Below are positions 8,541-17,348 of a DNA stretch of 36,077 bases, piece by piece. Position 1 is the stretch's first letter. Every line of letters starts with the position of its first letter. Made by a program: the position numbers and the translations under genes. Origin of the DNA: Methanomicrobia archaeon LH_S14 (GTDB lineage: Archaea; Halobacteriota; Syntropharchaeia; Alkanophagales; Methanospirareceae); NCBI GenBank assembly GCA_023659775.1, contig JAGXOS010000003.1, positions 1 to 36,077 on the forward strand, written 5' to 3'. The notes under the pieces are model-generated. The model was not told the DNA's origin and searched no databases. It worked only from the letters and a program-made list of their open reading frames with translations.

Positions 8541-8915
8541 ATGATAGTAAAAGAAATAACCAATGAAACAACTCTGACGCTTGCAGAAGCGAAGGAAGTA
8601 CTAAAAGCTCAGAGAGAAAGTGGACAGGAAAAGAAAGAGAAAGAGGGGGAAGGAGAGGAGGAGACGAGATATGAGAGAAGAAAAGCTTTCGAACATACAA
8701 CAAAGTTTGCTAAACTCGGAGCAAAAGAGTCGAAGGCTCTTGTAAACGAGCTTTTAGGATTAGAGAAAATGAAAGAGGAGACAGCGGTGAGGATTGCTGA
8801 CCTGGTGCCAAAGAGCAAAAACGAGGTTCGAGCAATATACGCGAAGGAAAGATTCACACTTACAGAGGCGAACATAGAAAAAATACTCGATTGTGTTGCA
8901 AAGTATGAATCCTGA
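8541..8915 (+). CDS. rpoF: DNA-directed RNA polymerase subunit F (Rpb4 family)
   Basis: TTLTLAEAKEVLK...HTTKFAKLGAKESKALVNELLGLEKMKEETAVRIADLVPKSKNEVRAIYAKERFTLTEANIEKILDCV; followed by DUF655 as in other archaea. Confidence 0.85.
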   Translation: MIVKEITNETTLTLAEAKEVLKAQRESGQEKKEKEGEGEEETRYERRKAFEHTTKFAKLGAKESKALVNELLGLEKMKEETAVRIADLVPKSKNEVRAIYAKERFTLTEANIEKILDCVAKYES

Positions 8916-8918
8916 TTA

Positions 8919-9569
8919 ATGATTGAGATTGAGCCTTTATGGAGGGGAGAAGGTATGAGCGGGTATAAGTATGAAAAGAAGGGTAGGTTAGAGAAGGAAA
9001 AGGAGAGTGTGAGTGAAAAGAAACGAGAGACCTATGCTCGAGTCCTCGATTATTTACCCTATGGGCATCCCGATGACTCTCGACCGGTATATCAGAAGAA
9101 GCCACTCGTTCAAGCTGTTGGCACGGATGCGTTTGTCTTAATGGAACTTTCACCGAAGAGAGATAAAATCCCGGTGGTGTATGAGCAAGTGTATATTGGA
9201 GAAGGCGAGCGAGAAGCAATAGACCATGTGATCAAGAGGTTGAGATATAAGGAATTAACGCCGACTGCGAAGTTAGAACTTTCTTTTTTATTGGAGAAAT
9301 TAGTAAAAGAGGATGAAAAAAGGTTCATACGGGCTTTCAACGAAGCAAAACCTATCACTACGAGATTGCATACACTTGATTTGCTGCCAGGGATAGGTAA
9401 GAAATTGATGTGGGCAATATTGGAGGAGAGGAAGAAAGGAGCGTTTTCCGACTTCAAAGACCTCATGAAAAGAGTGAAAGGGCTTCATCATCCTGAGAAG
9501 ATAATTGCAAAGCGAATAGAAGAGGAAATAATGGATGAAGATGTTAAATATAAGATTTTTACACATTAA
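8919..9569 (+). CDS. DUF655 family archaeal RNA/DNA-binding-type protein
   Basis: YARVLDYLPYGHPDDSRP...VQAVGTDAFVLMELSPKRD...LHTLDLLPGIGKKLMWAILEERKKGAFSDFKDLMKRVKGLHHPEKIIAKRI (HhH-like). Confidence 0.88.
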   Translation: MIEIEPLWRGEGMSGYKYEKKGRLEKEKESVSEKKRETYARVLDYLPYGHPDDSRPVYQKKPLVQAVGTDAFVLMELSPKRDKIPVVYEQVYIGEGEREAIDHVIKRLRYKELTPTAKLELSFLLEKLVKEDEKRFIRAFNEAKPITTRLHTLDLLPGIGKKLMWAILEERKKGAFSDFKDLMKRVKGLHHPEKIIAKRIEEEIMDEDVKYKIFTH

Positions 9570-9571
9570 AA

Positions 9572-11542
9572 ATGAGAATAGAAACTCCTCGTATAGGTGT
9601 TTATATCTGCCATTGTGGTGTGAACATAGCAGCGACGGTGGATGTTAAAGGAGTTGCAGAGTTTGCAAAGGAGTTATCATACGTAGTTATTGCGAGAGAT
9701 TACCAGTATATGTGCTCAGACCCGGGTCAGGAGTTAATAAAGAATGATATAAAAGAGCAGAGGTTAAACAGAGTTGTTGTTGCCTCCTGCTCTCCGAGGA
9801 TGCATGAGCCTACATTCCGGAATGCGTGCGAAGATGCAGGTTTGAATGCTTATTGCTTCGAGATGGCAAACATAAGAGAGCAGTGCGCATGGGTTCATTC
9901 GGATAAAGATAAAGCGACGGAAAAGGCAAAGGATTTGGTGGCTTCTGCGGTCAGTAAAGCCGCGTTGTTAGAGCCTTTGGAGAGGAAAAAAGTCGGTGTT
10001 ATACCAGGAGCGCTGGTGATAGGGGGAGGAATAGCAGGGATCTATGCCGCTTTGGAGATTGCGGATAAAGGATTTGAAACGTATTTAGTGGAGAAAGAGC
10101 CTTCTATCGGCGGACACATGGCGCAACTTGATAAGACTTTCCCGACTTTGGATTGCTCGGCTTGCATTCTCACACCGAAGATGGTGGAAGTTGACAGGCA
10201 CAAGAATATCCAGTTGCTCACTTATTCAGAGGTGAAAGAAGTAAATGGATACATCGGGAATTATAAGGTGATGATAAGGAAGAGACCTCGTTACGTAGAT
10301 GCGCATAAATGCACCGGATGTGGAGAATGTGCGAATGCATGTCTGCTTTATGGAAGAATCCCAAATGAATTTGACGCGGGGTTGGCGAAAAGGAGTGCAA
10401 TATACGTCCCTTTTCCTCAAGCTGTTCCTTTGATATACACCGTAGATGCAGAACGTTGTATATACATGACGAAAGGAAAATGTGGCAAATATCCAGCGTG
10501 TAAAGAAGCATGTCCCGCGGATGCGATTGATTTCGAGCAGCGCGAGGAAGAGATAGAAGTAGAAGTAGGAACGATTGTGGTTGCAACAGGATACGAGCTG
10601 CTTGACCCATCAGAAAAGCCGGAGTATGGCTATAAATACGATGAGGTTCTGACCGGATTGGAATTTGAAAGGCTTTCAGTTGCTTCGAGTCCTACTGGCG
10701 GGAAGATTCTAATAAACGGGAAGGAGCCAAAAGAAGTAGTTTTCATCTCCTGCGTTGGTTCTCGTTCCCGCAAGGAAGATGAATGTGAATACTGCTCTCG
10801 TGTGTGCTGCATGTATATAGCGAAACAGGCGCATCTGGTGAAAGAAAAAATCCTGAATGCAACGGTGAAAGTAGTGTACAACGATATGAGGGCGTATGGA
10901 AAAGGGTTTGAGGAGTTTTATAATAGAGCGATGGAGGAGGGGGTGGAATATATAAGAAAAGAGCTTGAAGACCCCATAGAGGTGGTAAAAAGAAATGAAG
11001 AGAAGAAAAAAGTAGTGGTAAGAACGATATGCGAGAGAAAGGAGATGGAAATAGAAGCGGATTTGGTAGTCCTGGCTAATGCCATCGTGCCAAGAAAGGA
11101 TGCAGATGAACTCGCTAAAATATTGAAGATTTCGAGAAGTGCAGATGGATTTTTCCTGGAGGCACATCCAAAGCTCCGTCCCTTAGATACGTTCACCGAT
11201 GGTATTTTCATCGCTGGATGCTGCCAATCGCCAAAAGATATTCCTGATAGCGTTACACAGGCGGTTGGTGCGGCAATTAAAGCTTCGATACCTTTGATGA
11301 AGGGCGAAGTGGAGATAGAGCCGCTTGTAGCGAGTATAAATGAGGCTGTTTGCGTGGGGTGCGGAACGTGTGAAGCGGTATGTCCTTTTGATGCACTCAC
11401 TCTCGAAGCGGGCGTGATGCGTGTGAATGAAGTGGTATGCAAAGGATGTGGTTCCTGCGGGTCTGCATGTCCTTCCGGAGCAATTTCAATGGTACAATTC
11501 AAGGATGAGCAGATATATGCACAGATAGAGGCGATGATATAG
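9572..11542 (+). CDS. hdrA: CoB-CoM heterodisulfide reductase subunit A-like flavoprotein
   Basis: GVYICHCGVNIAATVDV; GGGIAGIYAALEIADKGFETYLVEKEPSIGGHMAQLDKTFPTLDCSACILTPKMVEV; ferredoxin-type CxxCxxCxxxC clusters; C-terminal 2x[4Fe-4S]. Confidence 0.95.
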   Translation: MRIETPRIGVYICHCGVNIAATVDVKGVAEFAKELSYVVIARDYQYMCSDPGQELIKNDIKEQRLNRVVVASCSPRMHEPTFRNACEDAGLNAYCFEMANIREQCAWVHSDKDKATEKAKDLVASAVSKAALLEPLERKKVGVIPGALVIGGGIAGIYAALEIADKGFETYLVEKEPSIGGHMAQLDKTFPTLDCSACILTPKMVEVDRHKNIQLLTYSEVKEVNGYIGNYKVMIRKRPRYVDAHKCTGCGECANACLLYGRIPNEFDAGLAKRSAIYVPFPQAVPLIYTVDAERCIYMTKGKCGKYPACKEACPADAIDFEQREEEIEVEVGTIVVATGYELLDPSEKPEYGYKYDEVLTGLEFERLSVASSPTGGKILINGKEPKEVVFISCVGSRSRKEDECEYCSRVCCMYIAKQAHLVKEKILNATVKVVYNDMRAYGKGFEEFYNRAMEEGVEYIRKELEDPIEVVKRNEEKKKVVVRTICERKEMEIEADLVVLANAIVPRKDADELAKILKISRSADGFFLEAHPKLRPLDTFTDGIFIAGCCQSPKDIPDSVTQAVGAAIKASIPLMKGEVEIEPLVASINEAVCVGCGTCEAVCPFDALTLEAGVMRVNEVVCKGCGSCGSACPSGAISMVQFKDEQIYAQIEAMI

Positions 11543-11643
11543 TGTTTTGATTTTTAATTGTATATAAAATTATTATGGGCAAAGGAAAACTTTATATGTG
11601 CCTTTTAACTAAATGTTAAAAAAAACTAGCTGGAAATATTAAC

Positions 11644-12264
11644 ATGATTAAGAAATTCAGGATAACGGATGAAGTGGATGTTAGAAAGATGGAAGATATC
11701 GTTAATGAGATGCGAGATTTGCTTGAAAAATTGGTTTCTGGCGAAATACCGAATGATGATACTTATACGCACTCGGATTTAAAAGATTTTTGCACATCTC
11801 TTATCAATGGTCAAAGAAATGATATGGGACTTATGAAACCTGGGTCATGGTGTGTGGCGCCGTCCGCAAATAACATGCCGAGTGATGCTCGTGTATATCT
11901 TGCTTTTTTTCCCACATACATTGCAATATCAATTCTTACGAAAGTGGTGGTTGATTATCCAGAAATCCCCGAACAGATACCAAACTATAAAGAAGTCTTA
12001 CGAAAAGGCTTTAAATTTGCAACTTATCGCAGATTGCGCGGGCACGGGATAGGGGCAGAATTAGAAATGATTGAGGCTATAGAAATTCTATCATCGGGAA
12101 ATGTTACCAAATATCTCGCATCCAATCCCGACTTTTGCCATGAACTGCTCCATATCTTAAAGGATATAAAAGAAGATTTGGCTACTGCTCTGCAGAAAGG
12201 TGTAACTGCGGGTCCATGGAGTGAGGATTATATTAAAGCGCTTAAATTCGTAGAGGATTGCTAA
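11644..12264 (+). CDS. Hypothetical protein, first gene of a two-gene unit with the putative nuclease
   Basis: 206-aa ORF; TATA-like ctttatatg at ~11590; stop lies 2 nt before the probable ATG of the next gene (12267). Confidence 0.75.
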   Translation: MIKKFRITDEVDVRKMEDIVNEMRDLLEKLVSGEIPNDDTYTHSDLKDFCTSLINGQRNDMGLMKPGSWCVAPSANNMPSDARVYLAFFPTYIAISILTKVVVDYPEIPEQIPNYKEVLRKGFKFATYRRLRGHGIGAELEMIEAIEILSSGNVTKYLASNPDFCHELLHILKDIKEDLATALQKGVTAGPWSEDYIKALKFVEDC

Positions 12265-12266
12265 AA

Positions 12267-14294
12267 ATGATGCGACATCCAGTCCCTATTGATTGGTCAA
12301 AGGTTAAAGAAGCAGATGTAAAAGAGGCGTGCTCTTTATATGATAGAAGTGATAGACTCCCAAAACGAGCTGCAAAAAATACCTTTTTGCTCTTTGGGGG
12401 TACGCGCTACCCTGCTAAGTTCATTCGTGGATTGGCTTACGAAATCGCAACGGGGCATAAATTGAGTTCGGGTGACTATTCAGGTGGGACAGAGACAGTG
12501 CGATTTTTTAGAGCTTTAGGTTTTTCGGTTGAATACAACGGGAAAGTCAGTGATGAGATATATAACCATGAATCGGACCAGAAGCGCGAAGACAGAATCC
12601 CTGATACGGATACCAAAGAAGAGAAAAGTTCATCTAGAAGGAAGAAGAATATTTTTCTGCAGAAGCTTTTAGAGCAACGATTTGGGTGTGTTATGACCGA
12701 AGCCAAATTTGATTGGTTGGTGGCTCCCGACTATATCTCAATGGATGATGTTTTGAGAGAGATATATGATAATCTCAAAGCAATGCGTAATTATAGCGGT
12801 TTTTCAAATCCTGGATACAAACTCGCTTGTGACTTCTTTATACCCACGAAAAATGTAATCATCGAGTACGATGAGAGGCAACACTTCACGGAACAGAGGG
12901 CGAAATCACTTGCATACTATCCATCTAATCTGAATCTCCGCTTTGATAAAGATAAATGGCGCGAAGCATGCGAGAATATCAAAGCTACCGACAATGATCC
13001 CATATATCGCGATGAACAGAGGGCATTCTACGACAGTGTCCGGGACATATCTGCTGCACGCAACGGAGTGCCCTTGATAAGGATAAAACATGGAGATTAT
13101 GACTGGGAATCAAAATCAGGAACGAAAGTAATAGACGAGCTTATTAATCTACGCAAACTTAACACACACGCCTTGGATCTTGAAGGGACTATTGAAGAGC
13201 TGGCATGGGATTTCTCCTGCGTTCAGAAAGCATATCATGACTGGGCAAAGCAGTTCGATAACCATAATGAAGTTATTAATTGGTTGAAAGAACATGGGAT
13301 AGATGTCAGTAGATGCCGAAAACAGGATCCATTCAAGCTTCATTCCAGCGATTGGAACTCTATAACGGTCCCCACTCTATATAAATTAGTTCCATACTGT
13401 ATGGCTTGGATGGAAGATATATTTGATAAATGGTTTCAGAATCTATCAGAGGCCCAAATTGCCCGTGATACGATTTGGTACTTACTCTTCTTCATCCACC
13501 CGGTTAGACATGAGTTATATTACTTTGATATTCACTATCCCGATGGATATTCTTCTCGTTTAGCGAGGTCTATCCGCTCGCATCGGCTAGGATTGAAAGG
13601 TGCTAAGAAGTACCTCAGGTGTTTGTTTAGCTGGGAAAAAATCCCAGGAAACGATACCGGAAGACTTATAGAATATCTGATGCAGAACTTTAATATCGAA
13701 TGGGTGAAAGCAGCAAAAATTAAGAAAAACGATGACGGCAAGACAATAAGAATAACTAGTGAAACAAATTCTCTTTCACTAACACTTAACGATGAAAAAA
13801 CCAATGTAAACTTAGAAATCGATGATGGCAGAACCGATAAATTTATTGTGAAGACTGAGTTTGGCGGGCTAAACATATTCAGTAGGGACGGCAGAACAAC
13901 CGATGATTCTTACATTAGGGCTTGTGGTACAACCGCGTTCAAACATATTCATCTCCACCCAACGACAAGTAACTGGAAAAAACCAAATCTCCAGGATCTC
14001 AAAGAAGCGAGTATCCGTCATCTTGGAATAGGGGAAGGGGATTTATCGCCTGATGAACAGAAAATTGCAATAGCTCTCAGCGCAAGGGCAACACCAAGCT
14101 TTGGATTGTGGATTAACTATGCTCAATGTGCGATAAACGAAGGTCCGATATTTACATTGAAGAAAAATAAGAGGCATTCTGACTGTTTCAATGAGCTGGT
14201 AGGGATTCTTCAAGGTACTGATCAAAACCAAAAGGATATAAGAAACAAATTGGAAGAATATTACAATATCGAGGTGATAATAGACACTAAATAA
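12267..14294 (+). CDS. Putative modification/defence nuclease: ScoMcrA-like N-terminal head motif followed by PD-(D/E)XK or Vsr-like core and a C-terminal domain of unknown function
   Basis: KNTFLLFGGTRYPAKFIRGLAYEIATGHKLSSGDYSGGTETVRFFRALGFSVEY; CDFFIPTKNVIIEYDERQHFTEQR nuclease-like D-x(n)-E-Y-D-x-RQHF; ORF called from TTG 12258, ATG at 12267 preferred. Confidence 0.7.
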   Translation: MMRHPVPIDWSKVKEADVKEACSLYDRSDRLPKRAAKNTFLLFGGTRYPAKFIRGLAYEIATGHKLSSGDYSGGTETVRFFRALGFSVEYNGKVSDEIYNHESDQKREDRIPDTDTKEEKSSSRRKKNIFLQKLLEQRFGCVMTEAKFDWLVAPDYISMDDVLREIYDNLKAMRNYSGFSNPGYKLACDFFIPTKNVIIEYDERQHFTEQRAKSLAYYPSNLNLRFDKDKWREACENIKATDNDPIYRDEQRAFYDSVRDISAARNGVPLIRIKHGDYDWESKSGTKVIDELINLRKLNTHALDLEGTIEELAWDFSCVQKAYHDWAKQFDNHNEVINWLKEHGIDVSRCRKQDPFKLHSSDWNSITVPTLYKLVPYCMAWMEDIFDKWFQNLSEAQIARDTIWYLLFFIHPVRHELYYFDIHYPDGYSSRLARSIRSHRLGLKGAKKYLRCLFSWEKIPGNDTGRLIEYLMQNFNIEWVKAAKIKKNDDGKTIRITSETNSLSLTLNDEKTNVNLEIDDGRTDKFIVKTEFGGLNIFSRDGRTTDDSYIRACGTTAFKHIHLHPTTSNWKKPNLQDLKEASIRHLGIGEGDLSPDEQKIAIALSARATPSFGLWINYAQCAINEGPIFTLKKNKRHSDCFNELVGILQGTDQNQKDIRNKLEEYYNIEVIIDTK

Positions 14295-15641
14295 GGCTCT
14301 TTGGTAATTTGCGTTGAACATATCTCCCGGATAAATCAAGCAAAAAAAGAATATCCCTCAAGATCAAGGTGTATGCGCTGAAACAGATGTTTAACGTTTA
14401 GAATTCCATAACAACGCCGTTTAATCACCTTAATCTTGTTATTAAAGCCCTCCACGAAACCGCTCGTTTGCCGGTTAATGAAGTAGTTTGTAATCCCATC
14501 CATCCACTTATCCAACGTAACTAAAAAGCTGTTAAAGCAAGTCAATCCACTTTTTATGACTCGTTTATTCCAACGATTGATCTTACGCTCCGCTTCTCTT
14601 TTAGAATAATCACCATCAAAAATAGCAGTCAACTCATTACAGAGTTTGTATGCCAATTCCAATATTGGAGAGTACCTAAATAACCATTTCAAAACTTCTA
14701 AATCCTCATCTGTCAATTCTTCTATATCCCTGCGCAATATCCACATTGCTCCTTTGAGTTTTTTATATTCTTCTTTTGGTAGTTCTTTCTTCAGACGTTT
14801 CATCTCCCTCTTTCGTAGTTCATCCAATCCCTTTCTGTATAATTTAGCAATGTGAAAACGGTCAAGTACGATTGGAATGTCATCCCCGAAAACCTCTCTC
14901 ACCGCATTGATATAGCCTTCGTACATATCTGAACACACTGTTAGAATTGTTTTCCTCAATCGTTTGGGGATACTCGATAAAAACGCCTTCACCATGCTCT
15001 TCTTGCGGCCTTTGAGTACCGTTAGGATTATTATATTGCCCCCTGTGTGCGCAGTTACGATCGTTACAAAGTCCTTGTGCCCTTTCTTCAGCGAGATTTC
15101 ATCGATTCCTATCTCGTCCAATCAATCTACCTCAGTCTGGACATGACGCCGGATAATGCCCATCACGGCTTCATAGCCTAAATCTTCCTTAATGCTGACA
15201 TCCAATACCGTACTATGCACTAATTCACGCAATACGTGCTCTTCATACGCGATCGTGTGCGGGCTTCTCGGCTCGTACCACGTCAATTTCTGTGTCGTAG
15301 TTGGATTACCTTTGCAATGCGTACACTGGTATCTTGCAGGACGAATACGAATGTATACATACCTTCCTGCCCAAAATTGACAAATGGCGTAGTGTAATCT
15401 CTCGGTCGTGTCCATGTAGTTTGGTAATCTTTCTGCCACATTTATGGCAGCGTGTATCCTTATCTGTACTCAGAACTTTACCGTGATAATAATATATTTA
15501 TCTCAACGTTCTCGATCTCGACGTCCACAATATCAAGCGGTATTTCGATTTTGTGCATTTTTATTCTCTCCTTTGCAGATTAATCGATTATAAATGCTTG
15601 TTTTACTTATATTTAAGTACCACGCAAGATACCAGAGAGCC
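14295..15641 (-). mobile_element. Decayed ISL3-type insertion sequence, ~1347 bp, with ~25-bp imperfect terminal inverted repeats
   Basis: Left end ggctctttggtaatttgcgttgaac (14295-14319); reverse complement of right end (15617-15641) is ggctctctggtatcttgcgtggtac; ISL3-type transposase between. Confidence 0.85.
14336..15558 (-). pseudogene. ISL3 family transposase, interrupted (two frameshifts plus an in-frame TGA)
   Basis: MHKIEIPLDIVDVEIENVEINILLSR (frame 1), KVLSTDKDTRCHKCGRKITKLHGHDREITLRHLSILGRKV (frame 2), YIRIRPARYQCTHC...RRHVQTEVD*LDEIGIDEISLKKGHKDFVTIVTAHT (frame 3 with TGA at 15122-15124), then GRKKSMVKAFLSSIPKRLRKTILTVCSDMYEGYINAV...FVEGFNNKIKVIKRRCYG. Confidence 0.88.
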
Positions 15642-16481
15642 TAATATCTCTTGTTCAACCTCATCCTTTCGTGCTCTTCCACCATGTTTGCGCAATACGT
15701 CAACAATATATGGCATAAGGTCATCTTGAGATATTTTATTGTCAGGTGGAACCTGCATAGGAGGACGTTTTGGTGGCTTTAACCCTTCAAGTGGTTCGGG
15801 CGAAATAAGGAATTTAGCCTCGTGAGATCCGAGAAAACGTTTAACCCGTTCGTTATCTGGTTTGAACCCACAAATTTTTTCTGTTGTCTCTGCGATGAGA
15901 TTAATAAGCGAAGTATCTGATTCCGTGATAATGTTGTTCCAAGCCTCAGGCAAAGTATCTTCTATCGTCTTCTTTTTCAGTCGCCCTTTGTAAATAGATT
16001 CTGCATCCTGCACAGCTTTGCCTGATTGTACGCTATTCTTCGAAAGCAGGTCAACGAATTTTGAAGCAATATCATTAGATTCTTGCTGAATGATATCAAT
16101 GGTGTAGAACTTTCTTGTCTTCCAATCCCCTTTTTTCGTTGGAAGGTAAAACCACCAAGTCATTCCATTTGTTAAGGTTGCAAGCTCGACACCCTGCCGA
16201 AATGAATAATCAAGAAGTTGCTCCTGATATTCTTCCAAGTCCTCGCCTGTCTTTTTGACCTCGATAAAAAACTCGTTTGAGTTGTTCAACCGAAGAGAGT
16301 AGTCAACTCGTCTATTCTCAACGGTGAATTCCGGGAAAACCTCATCAATGTTAGAAGTATCCCATCCAAGCCGGTAAAGAAGAGGAAGTATTATGGCCTG
16401 CTTTGTTGCTGCTTCATCGTAGGTAGACACTTTCGGATTGGCTTTCAGACTTTCAATAAAAGCGGTCAGTTGTTCAATCAT
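15603..16481 (-). pseudogene. HsdR_N-like (type I restriction enzyme R N-terminal) nuclease-fold protein, 3' truncated by the ISL3 element
   Basis: YDEAATKQAIILPLLYRLGWDTSNIDEVFPEFTVENRRVDYSLRLNNSNEFFIEVKKTGEDLEEYQEQLLDYSFRQGVELATLTNGMTWWFYLP; last codons GSLVSCVVLKYK* are the IS terminal repeat. Confidence 0.8.
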
Positions 16482-16580
16482 TTTATCCTCTCTTCTGTTT
16501 TAGCAACAAATTGCATAAAACATACATTTGAACGATTCTTCTTCTTTATTCTTATACCTCTTCTAATCGCATTATTTAAA

Positions 16581-16985
16581 CTAATCCCTTTTCGTAACTA
16601 TCTCAAAAAATGCACCTGCAAGAGATCCTAATATAGCGCCGATAGCAGCTCCGCGTTTACCCCCTACCAGTGCACCTATCGCAGAACCTGCACCAGCCCC
16701 TATGCTGAGAGGGACTACTTCGTGGGGAATCCCTACATCCTCATCTAAGTGTCTTTTCCAATCGTATGTTGGATCTACTCTATCTTTGTGCGCTCTATTT
16801 ATTCCGGTTACATGAATATTATAAGGGCATCTTTTCCCAAAGAAATCTGTGCATGAAGAAGTATCTATCTCCTCTGTAAAAGTAACATTTAAGCCATGAG
16901 GGACCTTTTTTTCCCTTATTATTTTGTCTACTTCGTCTATAGTTAGCATTTCTTCTTCCTTTCTTTCCCTTACATGTCTTATCAT
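16581..16985 (-). CDS. Hypothetical protein with C-terminal glycine-zipper segment
   Basis: 134-aa ORF ending SIGAGAGSAIGALVGGKRGAAIGAILGSLAGAFFEIVTKRD; start may be internal Met. Confidence 0.6.
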   Translation of the reverse strand: MIRHVRERKEEEMLTIDEVDKIIREKKVPHGLNVTFTEEIDTSSCTDFFGKRCPYNIHVTGINRAHKDRVDPTYDWKRHLDEDVGIPHEVVPLSIGAGAGSAIGALVGGKRGAAIGAILGSLAGAFFEIVTKRD

Positions 16986-17202
16986 TCTTCTAAAATTATT
17001 TCTATTATATAATCTAATTACATTTATTTATTCTTTACCTCAAACCAATTTTTGGATTTACAGTGTTTTAGTTTATCAATGGTGGCAATCCTAACTCTCA
17101 GGTCTTTATCTGGCTTATCTTTCCTTAGTTGGAACATTGTCCTTAGAGCAACTTGAATCACTTTCTTCCCATACGGTATCTAAGGAAAAGTGATATTTGG
17201 AG

Positions 17203-17277
17203 CGGACTCGGCGGGATTCGAACCCGCGATCCCCGGCTTAGAAGGCCGGTGCTTTATCCAAGCTAAGCCACGAGCCC
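17203..17277 (-). tRNA. tRNA-Arg (anticodon TCT)
   Basis: Reverse strand GGGCTCGTGGCTTAGCTTGGATAAAGCACCGGCCTTCTAAGCCGGGGATCGCGGGTTCGAATCCCGCCGAGTCCG folds into a full cloverleaf; anticodon loop CTTCTAA. Confidence 0.95.
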
Positions 17278-17348
17278 TTTTTTCTTTTCCATTCTATACA
17301 TATTTTATAGTGGTGGTCACTTATAAAATTAGGAGGAGGAAAACATCA

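Noticed and set aside
10709-11167. Minus-strand ORFs opposite hdrA (also 10218-10610 and 10918-11502)
   Set aside because: Shadow ORFs inside a strongly supported conserved gene; Ser/His/Leu-rich artefact composition.
17190-17348. 53-aa N-terminal extension of MutS in the ORF track
   Set aside because: Overlaps the tRNA-Arg gene; canonical MutS start MPEITPMMQQYY at 17349 has its own ribosome-binding site.
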